A stretch of 64,000 nucleotides of DNA from Eubacteriales bacterium (GCA_021373115.1 JAJFTI010000005.1:1-64000), one strand, 5' to 3'. Positions 8,881 to 18,771 are shown, counted from the stretch's first letter. Numbers and translations: made by a program. The notes: generated from the letters alone by a model not told the origin.

Positions 8881-9292
8881 AATCGCATACTCCTCTATGA
8901 TCGATTCGGAATACCCTTTGAAACCGTTCCCTCGTATTTACTCTGTTTTGTGAGAATCACCCGTTTACGATTATCATTATTTTGTTGCAAGGGCGCATTT
9001 GTATGACCTTTTCAGTTTGCATACAATACGCGCTCTACTTGTTTAGATTATCATAAATCACGGAAGTTGTCCCGTTGTTTTTGATTATATAGCAAGAATG
9101 AAATCCAATTGAATAAGGAGTTCTATCATTTGTTCGACGCATATCGGACGCAGAAGGTATAAACAGCAAAGTATAAAACAAACCGCTACAAAAAAAGCCC
9201 ACCGACCGACTTCATCGATGGGCTGAAAGATCCGGATGCGGTTCTTCGTTCAATTGTTTACAGGATTCAGCCTCGTCGAAAACGGGCTTTTC
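8881..9292 (-). other. Gene-free stretch between hcp and LRR lipoprotein gene
   Basis: No coding sequence is apparent. It holds the hcp terminator near 9190-9224 and the presumed upstream region of the LRR gene. No convincing promoter boxes were identified. Confidence 0.5.
9190..9224 (-). terminator. Rho-independent terminator after hcp
   Basis: On the minus strand AGCCCA (9219-9224) pairs with TGGGCT (9196-9201), followed by a run of seven T. It lies about 70 bases after the hcp stop. Confidence 0.7.
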
Positions 9293-10915
9293 CTATGAAA
9301 GAAACCGGCTAAGATCGTCCTCCGGCGTTCCAATGCCGGCGATACCGAATTTCTCAACGAGCACCTTTGCAACATTTGGCGAAAGGAATCCCGGCAGTGT
9401 CGGCCCAAGGTGGATATTCTTCACGCCGAGTGAAAGCAGCGCAAGCAACACAATGACCGCCTTTTGTTCGTACCACGCGATGTTAAACACCAGCGGCAGC
9501 TCGTTGACGCTATTGAGTTGGAACACCTCTGCGAGTTTCTGGGCGATGACCACGAGCGAATAGCTGTCGTTGCACTGTCCCGCATCCAGAACGCGCGGAA
9601 TCCCGTTGATATCGCCAAGATTGAGTTTGTTGTAGCGGTATTTTGCGCAGCCTGCGGTCAGAATTACGGTATCCTTTGGCAGCTTTTCGGCAAACTCCGT
9701 ATAGTACTCACGGTTCTTCATGCGTCCGTCGCAACCCGCCATGACGAAGAATTTACGGATTGCGCCGCTCTTGACCGCATCGACAACCTGATCCGCCAGC
9801 GCGAGAACCTGCGCGTGCGCAAACCCGTTGAGGAGTTCGCCGTGTTCGATCTCCTGCGGCGCGGGCAGGGTTTTTGCCAGCGCGATGATTTTGGAAAAAT
9901 CTTTTTTTCCGTCAATATTGGGCAGAATGTGTCTGCAGCCTGGATATCCGGCTACCCCTGTCGTAAAAATACGCGCGCGAATCTCTTCGCTTTTCGGCGG
10001 TACAATACAGTTTGTTGTAAAAAGAATCGGCCCGTGGAACGTTTCAAATTCGGTCAGCTGCTTCCACCAGGCGTTGCCGTAGTTCCCGACGAAGTTGCTG
10101 TATTTTTTGAACGCGGGGTATGCATGCGCGGGCAGCATTTCGCTATGCGTATAAACGTCTACCCCCGTGCCCTTCGTTTGCTCGAGCAGCTGCTCCAAAT
10201 CCACGAGGTCGTGGCCGGAAATAAGAATTGCGGGGTTCTTTCTTACCCCGATGTTCACCTTTGTGATCGCGGGAACGCCGAAACGCGCGGTGTTCGCCGC
10301 ATCCAGAAGCGCCATCACCTTTACGCCATAGGAACCCGTTTTCAGCACCAGCGCGGTCAGTTCATCGGCCGTAAGCGATTCATCCAGCGTTGCCGCAAGC
10401 GCCTCATAGAGGAACGCGCTGATCTCCTCGCTCTTTGCGCCAAGATTTCTTGCGTGCTCCGCATACGCGGCAATTCCCTTCAGACCGTAAATCACCATCT
10501 GCCGCAGGGAGCGAATATCCTCGTTTTCCGTTGCAAGAACGCCGACCGAAGCCGCTTTCTGCAGCATTTCCTCCCGGTTATGAACCGTAAAGACCGCTGC
10601 GTCGGGATAAACGCCGTCCGCTTTCCGCAACCCGTTCCGCAGTACGAGCATCTTGCCGATCTGATGTTCCAGCGCGTCGCTGTCGAAATTGGCGTTTGTA
10701 ATCGTCATGAACAGGCTCGTCAGCATCTCGCCGTTCAGCGCATCCAGCTTGGATACCTCCAGCTTTTCCCGGACGACGATTACTGAGATTCCCTTCAGCG
10801 TGTGGATCAAAAGATCCATCAGCTTTGCCATTTCCTCCGTTTTGCCGCAGACGCCGCGGATCGTGCAGCCCTTGTTCCCCGCGGTCTCCTGGCACTGAAA
10901 ACAAAACATACCCAT
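9293..10915 (-). CDS. hcp: Hybrid cluster protein (hydroxylamine reductase / NO-stress Hcp)
   Basis: Iron-sulfur-oxygen hybrid cluster protein of about 540 residues, the normal full length. The N-terminal cysteine set C5-x2-C8-x8-C17-x5-C23 ([15 protein letters not shown] then IRGVCGK) coordinates the proximal cubane. Downstream segments such as [39 protein letters not shown] and [11 protein letters not shown] carry the conserved hybrid-cluster ligands. Family members reduce hydroxylamine and nitric oxide and protect anaerobes from nitrosative stress. GAGGAACG precedes the ATG. No Hcr reductase gene is next to it. It is flanked by two LRR lipoprotein genes, all on the minus strand; no functional link is evident. 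Confidence 0.96.
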   Translation of the reverse strand: MGMFCFQCQETAGNKGCTIRGVCGKTEEMAKLMDLLIHTLKGISVIVVREKLEVSKLDALNGEMLTSLFMTITNANFDSDALEHQIGKMLVLRNGLRKADGVYPDAAVFTVHNREEMLQKAASVGVLATENEDIRSLRQMVIYGLKGIAAYAEHARNLGAKSEEISAFLYEALAATLDESLTADELTALVLKTGSYGVKVMALLDAANTARFGVPAITKVNIGVRKNPAILISGHDLVDLEQLLEQTKGTGVDVYTHSEMLPAHAYPAFKKYSNFVGNYGNAWWKQLTEFETFHGPILFTTNCIVPPKSEEIRARIFTTGVAGYPGCRHILPNIDGKKDFSKIIALAKTLPAPQEIEHGELLNGFAHAQVLALADQVVDAVKSGAIRKFFVMAGCDGRMKNREYYTEFAEKLPKDTVILTAGCAKYRYNKLNLGDINGIPRVLDAGQCNDSYSLVVIAQKLAEVFQLNSVNELPLVFNIAWYEQKAVIVLLALLSLGVKNIHLGPTLPGFLSPNVAKVLVEKFGIAGIGTPEDDLSRFLS

Positions 10916-11357
10916 ACTCGTTCCTCCTGATCTTTCTGGTCGTTGATAGTTCTCGATGTTCGCATCAGGGCAAGTATAGAATGGTCCCGATCGATATTCT
11001 GTTCTTTTTACAACGAATTTGTTTTATTCGCAAGATGAGATCGTTGAAATGCAATGTATGCTCCGCCGCCTTTGTTCCTGATCGCAGCCGGTTTTGTCTC
11101 ATGTGGGCATCAGCACGCGCTAGAAGCGCTGGCAACACATGAAGCTTTATTGATTATGATACTATAGATTCAAGTTTATTACCATACGCCGTCCGTTTGC
11201 CGTACACCACATCTTACGAACACAATCGAAAAGGCTGGGGTTGTCTCCCCGGCCTCCGGCTATAATGGCAAACGGCGCGCTCGTTACCGGGAATTGTCTC
11301 CACGGCTTCCGGCCTTTTTGTACCAAACGGCGCGCTCGTTAAAAGAAAATATTACCG
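10916..11357 (-). other. Gene-free stretch with a short tandem duplication
   Basis: No coding sequence. Two ~50 bp copies lie at 11237-11286 and 11289-11341, each reading from a TTGTCTCC segment through CCGGC to AACGGCGCGCTCGTTA. The part next to hcp should contain its promoter, but no clear consensus boxes or known nitrosative-stress operator was seen. Confidence 0.5.
11237..11341. repeat. Two tandem ~50 bp copies
   Basis: Copy one ends AACGGCGCGCTCGTTA at 11286 and copy two ends with the same 16 bases at about 11341. The left parts share TTGTCTCC, CGGC and TCCGGC with a few changes. GC-rich and noncoding; function unknown. Confidence 0.6.
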
Positions 11358-12185
11358 TTACGGTTCTTGCGGAACGTCAAAGTCCCATTCCAACAGTCCC
11401 GCGCGAATCTCCTGCAGCGGCGAAAAATCCGAAACCGGGTTATTTGCCAGAAACAGCCGCTGAAGATTGGTCAGCCTGGACAATGCGGAAACATCCGTGA
11501 CCTGATTCGCCTGCAAGTCGAGATAGAGCAGGTTTGTCAGCGCCGAAAGCGGGGTGATATCGGAAATTGCGTTGCCCCGAAGCGTCAGCGCCTGCAGACG
11601 GGTCAGGCCGGACAGCGGAAGCAGGTCGCTGAGCTTTCCACCACCAAACACCGTCAGGCTTTTCAGATTCGGCATATTTGCCACGATTGAAAGATCATCA
11701 ATCACAAGGCCGCCGAGTTGCAGCGATTCGAGCTTGGACATGCCCGCCAAGGGGCTAATGTCGATCGGAGCGGTAGGATCGTCCGCATTGAGAACGGCAT
11801 AACCAAGGCCGAGATAGGTCAGATTGGTGAAGTAGCGAAGCGCGCTGAGGTCGTGGATGTAGGGCTGATCCGGATCAACACCCTGCATCTGCATTTCCAG
11901 ATCGGTAACCGCTTCCGCGTCCGCAACCGTGATATCGCCCGTCGGCTTCTTCATCGATTCGCGTACGAGCGATTCCAGCACGTCGTCGTTGAATTCGATC
12001 GCGTCCGTTCCAGCCGCTTCGGCTGTTTCGGTTGCTTCCGGCGTGCCGGTCGATTCCGGCACATCTGTTTCCACAGCCAGTATCTGCAGTGTCGGCTCCA
12101 CAGCCGCTTGTTCCCGCGGCGCGGCGCAGGCGGTGGCACTCAGCGAAAAAACAGCTGCCAGCAGGCAGCAAAACAATCGTTTCAT
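11358..12185 (-). CDS. Leucine-rich-repeat lipoprotein, paralogue of 7789-8880
   Basis: 275 residues with a lipoprotein signal (SATACAAP) followed by a low-complexity Glu/Thr/Ala-rich spacer of about 45 residues. The cap FNDDVLESLVRESMKKPTGDIT is the same type as in the paralogue and is followed by DAEAV. About five SDS22-like repeats of the form L..L.L..N.ISDITPLS follow. Unlike its paralogue it ends directly after the repeats, with no C-terminal domain. The pair flanks hcp on the same strand, suggesting duplication of an LRR gene around the hcp locus. Surface location follows from the lipobox; the partner is unknown. Confidence 0.85.
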   Translation of the reverse strand: MKRLFCCLLAAVFSLSATACAAPREQAAVEPTLQILAVETDVPESTGTPEATETAEAAGTDAIEFNDDVLESLVRESMKKPTGDITVADAEAVTDLEMQMQGVDPDQPYIHDLSALRYFTNLTYLGLGYAVLNADDPTAPIDISPLAGMSKLESLQLGGLVIDDLSIVANMPNLKSLTVFGGGKLSDLLPLSGLTRLQALTLRGNAISDITPLSALTNLLYLDLQANQVTDVSALSRLTNLQRLFLANNPVSDFSPLQEIRAGLLEWDFDVPQEP

Positions 12186-12216
12186 AATATTCAGGATACT
12201 CCTCCGTTTTACCAGG

Positions 12217-12244
12217 ATAATACGCGTATGCTATTGCATTGCAA
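12217..12244 (-). promoter_or_regulatory. Candidate promoter of LRR lipoprotein gene
   Basis: On the minus strand TTGCAA (12239-12244), a 16-base spacer and TATTAT (12217-12222) lie 32-59 bases before the ATG. Good match to a housekeeping promoter, not proven. Confidence 0.45.
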
Positions 12245-12403
12245 GCAATCCGTATTATATCATGATAACAACGCAGGAACGCTGCGCGGCGGCAAACGTC
12301 ACAACGATTTTACGATTGCTTCATTCCCATCCCAATTGATCAATAAAAAATGCGATAGACCGCGCTGCTGGATCGGAAGCGGTCGCCTAAGGAGGAGAGC
12401 ATC

Positions 12404-12598
12404 GTGCCCAACAACAGCTTTTTCGGCAGAAACGTTGCGGGAGGCTGGCATGGCGACGTGGAAAACCGCGTCATGACGGAATATGACAGAATTCCCGCCG
12501 AACGGGTAAAACGCAGCCGTGTAGGAACGCTGCTCCTGCTTATTGGCATTCCGCTGTGCATCCTGCTTTTCGGCCTGCTTGGCCGCTACTTGTACTGA
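12404..12598 (+). CDS. Small single-pass membrane protein of unknown function
   Basis: 64 residues starting at a GTG that sits seven bases after a very strong AAGGAGGAG, which is why it is accepted despite its size. The first 38 residues are polar. Then follow KRSRVG and a hydrophobic helix TLLLLIGIPLCILLFGLLG close to the C-terminus, suggesting a tail-anchored or single-pass topology. No family was recognised. It is isolated between two minus-strand genes and is followed by two stacked terminator hairpins. Confidence 0.6.
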   Translation: MPNNSFFGRNVAGGWHGDVENRVMTEYDRIPAERVKRSRVGTLLLLIGIPLCILLFGLLGRYLY

Positions 12599-12613
12599 TT
12601 CCGGCTCTCGCCG

Positions 12614-12666
12614 CCCGTTGCGAAACGGGATGCTTTTTGAGTATTGCGCCGTTTCGCAGCTTTTTT
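12614..12666 (+). terminator. Two overlapping terminator hairpins
   Basis: CCCGTT / AACGGG (12614-12629) is followed by TTTTT at 12634. An overlapping GCGAAACGG (12620-12628) / CCGTTTCGC (12649-12657) hairpin is followed by TTTTTT. The two stems share bases, so only one can form at a time. Confidence 0.65.
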
Positions 12667-12723
12667 GTGCGCTTCTCGATTGGAAGAGCTGAGCCCGCCG
12701 TTTTCGGCCAGGCTCCTTCCTTG

Positions 12724-14220
12724 TCAGGTTTCTTCCTTCAGTTCTTCCATTGGCACTCCGGCACGCCGAAGTCGAAATCGATTTGATCTTTCGTTGATAT
12801 AGTTCATACCGAGTGCAGCAAACATCAGCAGCAGAGGGTAGTTTTCAAAACGGTATTCGGAAAGCGCTTCGATCAGCAAATACACCAAGGTGTGTCCGAT
12901 AAAGAAGACCTGATAGATATCGACCCGGTATTTTCGATAGTATTCCTTTAATCCCAGCATGGCCAGCGCCAGTATGCCAATGTATTGGAACCAACTGGTC
13001 GAATACAGCGCTTTCACCGGATAACCCGTATAATATGGGATATCGTTGTTATAGGTCATTTCAAATTGGTAATCAAATAACCCCAAATAACGCGCCATTT
13101 TATTGGCAACAAAAACCGCCGTTTCAACCGGTTTTTCCGTTACTGTTTCAATCAGGTCTTTTTTCATCTGCGCGTTGTAGGAATCATAATCGTAATGGTA
13201 TGCTTCCAGATCACCCTGCAGCTCGTCGCTGTATGCATAGAGACCTTTTTGAAATTTAAAATAGGGGATGCGCGATTCGCTGATCTTTGCGTCCGTGTAC
13301 CCTGCGGAGAGAAAGATCGAATCGAAAAGCGCAATGACGGAAAGATAGCATATGCCGTACAATACAAGCCGAACGAGCGGCTTCACCCATTGCTTTATTG
13401 TTACGGCCCGATAAAGCGCCATGCAGATCACCGAACACAAGACGATGATTCCGAGCGGCCGCAGCACGTTCAGGCATGCGGCAAGGACGCCCGCAAGCGC
13501 CCACGAGAGAATGGTGTCCGCTTCAATCAGGCAGAATACAAGCAACAGAAAAACAAGACCGATATGGTGGTTTGAGAACTGCGGAATGGTTAAGCACCAC
13601 GACAGAAAGAACGTTGCCAGAACATAAACGCAGCGCGCCGGCTTTTCGCCAAATCGCCTTTTCACAAGAAGGTATTCCATCAGATCGATTAGAATTAACA
13701 GGCAGGCGTTGAAAATTTTAAAGAAGAAAAAATTCGCGCCCAGGCGGAGAAAAAGCGACTCGAACGCCGCAATCCCCAACTGCCAGTTATAATAATACAT
13801 GTAAGCGGCCGGGTTTAGCCCGTCCGTGAACGTTCCGTTCGCCATGGCGACCGCGCCGTCCCATATTGCCTTGTAGTCCACGACCGGAACGGTATTGTAG
13901 GAGGCGATCATGACGGCGGAGATTGCGCAGCCCAGCGCGATCATCAAGGCGATAAAAAACGATTCCCGTATCTTTTGTAAAACGTTGGAGAGCACGAAAA
14001 TAAGCAGCAGCAGCAAGAGGCCGGGCAGAATCCAAACAAATTCCAAAACGGAAAAAACGTCCGGATGCTTGATGCTGAACACAATTAAACATACAACCGC
14101 GGAAAGGATGGAGGAAATCAGGATTGCGTAAATCAGCGCTTTTACCGACTTCGTGCATATTCTCTCGATCCAATCCCCAAAACCATGTCTTGGTAGCGAA
14201 AGATCATACTTGCTCTTCAT
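12724..14220 (-). CDS. GT-C type integral membrane glycosyltransferase
   Basis: About 498 residues with roughly eleven to twelve hydrophobic helices. An early extracytoplasmic loop carries acidic residues (VVDYKAIWDGA), as in PMT/ArnT-like polyprenyl-phosphate sugar transferases (GT39/GT83 class). These enzymes add a sugar from a lipid-linked donor to a surface glycan, lipid or protein. The ATG at 14220 is chosen because AAGGGG sits seven bases upstream; an ATG at 14238 and a further upstream start lack such a site. It is divergent from another GT-C enzyme at 14474, so the pair may share a surface-glycosylation task. Substrate unknown. Confidence 0.7.
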   Translation of the reverse strand: MKSKYDLSLPRHGFGDWIERICTKSVKALIYAILISSILSAVVCLIVFSIKHPDVFSVLEFVWILPGLLLLLLIFVLSNVLQKIRESFFIALMIALGCAISAVMIASYNTVPVVDYKAIWDGAVAMANGTFTDGLNPAAYMYYYNWQLGIAAFESLFLRLGANFFFFKIFNACLLILIDLMEYLLVKRRFGEKPARCVYVLATFFLSWCLTIPQFSNHHIGLVFLLLVFCLIEADTILSWALAGVLAACLNVLRPLGIIVLCSVICMALYRAVTIKQWVKPLVRLVLYGICYLSVIALFDSIFLSAGYTDAKISESRIPYFKFQKGLYAYSDELQGDLEAYHYDYDSYNAQMKKDLIETVTEKPVETAVFVANKMARYLGLFDYQFEMTYNNDIPYYTGYPVKALYSTSWFQYIGILALAMLGLKEYYRKYRVDIYQVFFIGHTLVYLLIEALSEYRFENYPLLLMFAALGMNYINERSNRFRLRRAGVPMEELKEET

Positions 14221-14473
14221 GGTATTCCCCTTATCCATGCTGTCCGCGGAGCACAACCGTTTTTCGCTTGCTCCGGAACACAACGTAAACCTCGAATCAA
14301 GAAACCGGTGCGGTTAATTTCTGTGAAAAAGATCGCCGGACACGATCCCTGCATGCTATACTACCATAAAGCGGATTGAATTCCAAAAGAAAATGACCGC
14401 CGCATCCCGCGCGGAAACAAGTCTTTTACAAGAAGGAACATCGGCGATTTCACCGTTATCATAGGAGTATTCT

Positions 14474-15865
14474 ATGCAAAAAGCCAAGCGGCGTCCGGAC
14501 GGACAGTTTTTTACGCGAAACCGGAAATCGATCAACCTCTTTTTCTTTTGCGCCTCCATTCTGGTTTTTGCGGCGATGATCGTAATTTCCGCTTCTTCCG
14601 TCACCAATGAGCCGAAAGCGGCAACGCTCTCGGTTCCGTTATGCCTGTTGTATTGCCTGATCGCATTCTTGGCTGCGGGGAAAAAGATGCTCGATTTGCC
14701 GGTCGATCGATTTCTGGCGATTTTGGTCTTCAGCGCATTTGCTCTTTTGGTTCGTTATATGTTCCTTTCCTGGCGTTCAAGCGATTATGTCGTCTGTCTG
14801 GAGCACTGGCTGAGCCATGTTCGGGAAACACCGGGTGCGACGACCTTGGCGCAAACAATCGGCAATTACAATACCCCGTACTTTTATATCGTGTTTCTAA
14901 TTGGCAAACTTACGGATCTTTCGCTTGAAATGTTTTACCTGAAATTCGCATCCGTCCTGTTTGACATTGTGGCGGCTTATTATATAATGCGGCTGGTTTC
15001 TTTGAAGGATAAGCGCGGCTGGGTACGTTTGGGAGCATTCTATACCATCCTGCTGCTGCCGTCCGTTATTCTCAACGGCTCCGTCTGGACGCAGTGCGAC
15101 AGCATCTACGCAGCGTTTGCCTTGGGTGGTCTGTTCTATGGCATAACGCGCCAAGGCAAGTTGTCCCTGCTGTTTTTCGCGATCGCGCTTTCGTTTAAGC
15201 TGCAGGCGATCTTCATCCTCCCAATGATCATTCCGCTTCTGATTCTTGGTTATATCCGCTGGAAGGACCTTTGGGTTTTTCCCGCCGCGTTTTTCGCAAC
15301 GCTCCTGCCTTCCGCATTGGCCGGACGGAATATAATCGATATGCTTTCCATATACCTCAAACAGGTGGGCGATTTTCCGTCGGCAACGCTGGGATGCCCC
15401 AACCTGTTCGGTCTGCTTGGCATGACGGGGATTGGTTCCGCCGTTGAGTACGCAATGATTTTAATCTCCGGCTTCGGATGCTGCGTTCTGCTCTACATTC
15501 TCTATTATTTCCGATCCAATTTAAACGAGGAACTGCTGTGCCTAAGCGCGTTTCTCTTCGTTTTGATCATTCCCTACACCTTGCCGAGAATGCACGAGCG
15601 TTATTTCTATTTAGCGGATTTACTCTCCGTGTTATTCGCATTTTGGTTCAGTAAACGCTGGTATGTTGCCGTTCTCGTCGCCGTGTCCTCATTCCTGTGC
15701 TATCTTCCGTTTCTGTTCGGGAATGGCTATGAAATGCCATTTGCGCTTCCTTTGCTGAGCCTTGCCATGCTGATCGCAATTGGAATCGTACTAAAGCAGA
15801 CCCTCTCCGGTTTGATTCATCCGCAGCAGCAGATACCCGATCGTGATCCGATGCCAAAGTATTAA
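14474..15865 (+). CDS. GT-C mannosyltransferase-like membrane protein (Gpi18/PIG-M-like)
   Basis: 463 residues with about ten to twelve membrane helices. The first loop contains RSSDYVVCLEHW (101-112) with the acidic residue expected for donor handling. NGSVWTQCDSIYAAF (201-215) is the hallmark of the COG5542-type predicted mannosyltransferases. AGGAG lies before the ATG. Such enzymes use polyprenyl-phosphate-linked sugars on the outer face of the membrane. Divergent from the GT-C gene at 12724-14220 and ended by a strong terminator. The exact sugar is not predictable. Confidence 0.72.
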   Translation: MQKAKRRPDGQFFTRNRKSINLFFFCASILVFAAMIVISASSVTNEPKAATLSVPLCLLYCLIAFLAAGKKMLDLPVDRFLAILVFSAFALLVRYMFLSWRSSDYVVCLEHWLSHVRETPGATTLAQTIGNYNTPYFYIVFLIGKLTDLSLEMFYLKFASVLFDIVAAYYIMRLVSLKDKRGWVRLGAFYTILLLPSVILNGSVWTQCDSIYAAFALGGLFYGITRQGKLSLLFFAIALSFKLQAIFILPMIIPLLILGYIRWKDLWVFPAAFFATLLPSALAGRNIIDMLSIYLKQVGDFPSATLGCPNLFGLLGMTGIGSAVEYAMILISGFGCCVLLYILYYFRSNLNEELLCLSAFLFVLIIPYTLPRMHERYFYLADLLSVLFAFWFSKRWYVAVLVAVSSFLCYLPFLFGNGYEMPFALPLLSLAMLIAIGIVLKQTLSGLIHPQQQIPDRDPMPKY

Positions 15866-15929
15866 CGTAAATCGAATCCGGAGCGGATTGAAATTCCCGG
15901 AAGGTTTATTGTTTCCAGTTAAAATACAA

Positions 15930-15958
15930 CGCGGAGAGGGTGCCCTCTCCGCGTTTTT
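15930..15958 (+). terminator. Rho-independent terminator
   Basis: CGCGGAGAGG / CCTCTCCGCG stem with a GTGC loop followed by TTTTT. It lies between convergent genes and has few A residues on the left, so it mainly serves the plus strand. Confidence 0.85.
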
Positions 15959-15959
15959 G

Positions 15960-16982
15960 CTAGAATGCATGCTCCAGCTTAAACGTGCTCGCTTTAAAAT
16001 AATCGTCCTCAAACAGGTAATCCGAATACGGCGAATACGTCATAACCTCAATTGAGCGCGAAACCGGGTCAAATGTCAGAACGCGCAATTGGCCGCAGTT
16101 TTGATCGTAGTGCTGGTAGTTGCAGAGCATGGTATTCACGCGGCGGTCGGGAGCGCCGTCCCCGGTATCGTCCAGATCGTCCGAACGATAGCCGGTTCCG
16201 CGCACATGGCCGCAGAGGACGAGCCGCACGTTCGGATTCGGCGCCACCACCCGGTCGAACATCTGCTGGCCGACCTTCGTAAAGGTTCCGTCCGCATTGA
16301 TGTATCCATGAAAGAGCAGAATCGCTGTGTCATCCGGATATTGCCGCAGCACATCATTCATCCAGGCGACCGATTCCACTTCGCTTTCCCAGCCGGCGCC
16401 AAGCAACAGAAAATCCGTTCCGCCCGCCGAGAAGGTTGCGAACACGGCGCGCCCGCCCTCAAAAGAATTGCCGCGCGGGAAGCCCTTTACATATGGCCGC
16501 GCAAGATACGGTCCGTAACCATGCCACTGCATTCCTACGTCATGATTGCCCGCAATCGGAAAATAGGGCAGAATGTCCTGAAAGCCGTGATAGAGCTGGT
16601 CGAAATTCTCCCATTGCTTGGGAATCCATCCCTCGTCCACCGCATCCCCCGTCTGTACCACATAGACGATATTGCGGCTCTTTTTCTGGTCGGCAATCCA
16701 GCGGCCCATGCTGGAAAGCGCACCGGGATAATTGTAATACGACATGGTCTGCGTATCTGCCAGCCAAACGATGGAAAACGGCGTTGGTTCCGGCGTCGAT
16801 TCCGGTGTTGGTTCCGGCGTCGGCGCCGATGTTTGGACCGGCGTGGGTGGCAGCTGCGATAATGCGGGCGCAGGTTCTGTTTCCGGCAAAACGATCCATC
16901 GCGCGCAGGCACAGAACAAAGCGGCAAACACCGGCAAGACGGCAAGCGTAAAAACACGATTCCATTTTCTCATACTCGTCAT
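15960..16982 (-). CDS. Secreted calcineurin-like metallophosphoesterase
   Basis: Membrane-targeted N-terminus (hydrophobic FTLAVLPVFAALFCACA), then a Pro/Thr/Glu-rich linker of about 40 residues, then a metallophosphoesterase domain. All metal-binding blocks are present: WLADTQ, QTGDAVDEG, IAGNHDVG, LLFHGY and LCGHVRG. The Cys in the signal region could be a poor lipobox. The ATG at 16982 is used; 16973 is also possible, and neither has a strong ribosome site. It probably hydrolyses an extracellular phosphodiester or phosphomonoester; the substrate is unknown. Convergent with the GT-C gene and divergent from the M15 peptidase gene. Confidence 0.82.
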   Translation of the reverse strand: MTSMRKWNRVFTLAVLPVFAALFCACARWIVLPETEPAPALSQLPPTPVQTSAPTPEPTPESTPEPTPFSIVWLADTQTMSYYNYPGALSSMGRWIADQKKSRNIVYVVQTGDAVDEGWIPKQWENFDQLYHGFQDILPYFPIAGNHDVGMQWHGYGPYLARPYVKGFPRGNSFEGGRAVFATFSAGGTDFLLLGAGWESEVESVAWMNDVLRQYPDDTAILLFHGYINADGTFTKVGQQMFDRVVAPNPNVRLVLCGHVRGTGYRSDDLDDTGDGAPDRRVNTMLCNYQHYDQNCGQLRVLTFDPVSRSIEVMTYSPYSDYLFEDDYFKASTFKLEHAF

Positions 16983-17188
16983 TTTAGCATAATTCCGGAC
17001 AAACCGGCAAATTGTTCGTAAGCGCGCCTCCAAGTCAGAAAGCGATAGCGAAGATGCGTATCATTTTGATACATTGGGTCGTAAAAATGTAATAATTATT
17101 TTTCATTAATGTAACAAATCGGCATGCGACGAACCTTTCCGCCGCACTTGCTTTGCAAGTGGGTATCGTTCGTGTATAATATTGATCT

Positions 17189-18748
17189 ATGAAACGAATT
17201 TCGGTAAAGAATCCGTTCCCAACGGGTCGCAAGGCTCGGTTGCTGACGGCCTGTCTCGTCTTTCTGTCGGCATTCCTCCTTTTCCTGCCCGCCTCAAAGG
17301 CCGAGGATTCCGCAAATGGTGATCGGCTGACCACCCCTTCCGCGGCAAACGCGGCAGCTTTGCTGCGCGCGGGCGAAACCGACCCCGCACTCGATTACTG
17401 GGATACCGCGCAGGCTTTTGCTTCCACGGAATACCGCCTGAAAAAAGCGACGGTCGCGATGCTGCGCAATACGCTTGGTCTTGGCCCCGCCCCCGCTGGC
17501 CGGGAGGGCATTCATTTTCAGGCGTCGCTGGAAAATCCGCTGATCGCGGAGGGCGAGGAACTGCAAAAGCGGCTGGACTTCAACATTCGCGGTTCGATCT
17601 ATACGGGCAGCCCACTGACGAGCGTTACGGCGAGCTTTGAATCGCTCGGTACGGCAAAGGGCTGCACGCAAACCGTTACCTTCGATCCGGCGGCGAACGT
17701 TCGCGCGTATTCGCTCGAAAATGAAACGCTTCCCGTGGAGCAGAAGGCGCTCGATAGCCTGTTTGACATCAGCGGTCTCTCCGCAGGCCGTTATCGCTTT
17801 ACGCTGAGCGCGACCACCTCTGCGGAAACCTCGCCCGTCAAGCTCTATTCCGCGGAATGCACCATTGTCGATTCCAAGCGGCTCGTACTGACGCAGAATA
17901 AGTTCGACGATAACTATCTCGAAGCATACCGGTTTTTCCGCGGGAAGCTGGATCAGTTTATCTTTCATTTTTCTCTCAAAGACACGCGCAGCATTGCCAC
18001 CGAGGATGCCTGGCGCACGACCTACATTGTGGAATCCAGTCTGGGGCGCGTACACTCGTCCGCGGTTCCTTACTTTGAAACGGCGAATCATTATCTTGAA
18101 AACACCTATGTCTGCGTAACGCTGGTCAATCCAAAAAACGGAAAGCAGACCGATGGACGCTTGACTCTGCTCAAGGATTTAATCTCGAAGGAAACAACCT
18201 ACGTACCGCGCTTTCAGTCGAATCTGCAGTATGTGAGCCACCATACGCTGGGAACCGCGATTGACGTAAACGATGACATGTACCCGAATAAGAACATCAT
18301 TACGAATCATGAGCTTATCGGAACGGATGTAAAGCAGAACCTCGTCTACAACGGGATAAAAACCGCGGACGATGGCAGGCAATATTACGATTTTACCTAC
18401 AACGGAAGTTACCCCGGCAAATTCGAGCGCATCCCTAAAACGATTATCAACTATCTGCTCTATGAACTGGCGTTTTACCGCGCGGGGTTCCAGTGGGGTT
18501 ACTATTACGAGACCGCCTGCGACGCAATGCACTTTACGCTCTCGGAAAACGATATCAACCGCCATATGCACTCGGACATCGGCCTTCGAGAAATTTACGA
18601 CTACATCGAACCGGAGTGGACGTATGTACCAGGCGCTTCGCCTTCACCGGAGGCGGTGAAATCGAAGCATACAACCGCCGAGCCGGAGATCACCCCGACG
18701 CCGGATGTCAGCAGAACACCGGAGACGGACGCGACGCCGGAGGGTTAA
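17189..18748 (+). CDS. Secreted M15-type peptidoglycan peptidase
   Basis: A signal peptide (hydrophobic 17-36) precedes a long unassigned region with an Ig-like look (about 100-230) and a C-terminal zinc peptidase domain. The M15 (VanY / L,D- or D,D-peptidase) pattern S350-x-H352-x2-G-x-A-x-D359 and the later D445-A-M-H448-F with FQWGYYY are conserved, giving the zinc ligands. After the domain comes a Thr/Pro/Glu-rich tail. It likely trims wall peptides outside the membrane. Monocistronic, with a perfect terminator after it. The domain is longer than most VanY proteins because of the N-terminal region. Confidence 0.8.
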   Translation: MKRISVKNPFPTGRKARLLTACLVFLSAFLLFLPASKAEDSANGDRLTTPSAANAAALLRAGETDPALDYWDTAQAFASTEYRLKKATVAMLRNTLGLGPAPAGREGIHFQASLENPLIAEGEELQKRLDFNIRGSIYTGSPLTSVTASFESLGTAKGCTQTVTFDPAANVRAYSLENETLPVEQKALDSLFDISGLSAGRYRFTLSATTSAETSPVKLYSAECTIVDSKRLVLTQNKFDDNYLEAYRFFRGKLDQFIFHFSLKDTRSIATEDAWRTTYIVESSLGRVHSSAVPYFETANHYLENTYVCVTLVNPKNGKQTDGRLTLLKDLISKETTYVPRFQSNLQYVSHHTLGTAIDVNDDMYPNKNIITNHELIGTDVKQNLVYNGIKTADDGRQYYDFTYNGSYPGKFERIPKTIINYLLYELAFYRAGFQWGYYYETACDAMHFTLSENDINRHMHSDIGLREIYDYIEPEWTYVPGASPSPEAVKSKHTTAEPEITPTPDVSRTPETDATPEG

Positions 18749-18771
18749 CACAGCATTCGAAAAAACAAGAA

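Noticed and set aside
9464..10786. Long plus-strand open frame of 440 codons
   Set aside because: It is antisense to hcp, whose protein is fully conserved; the frame lacks a ribosome site and domain and is Arg/His-rich, typical of a shadow frame in GC-rich DNA.
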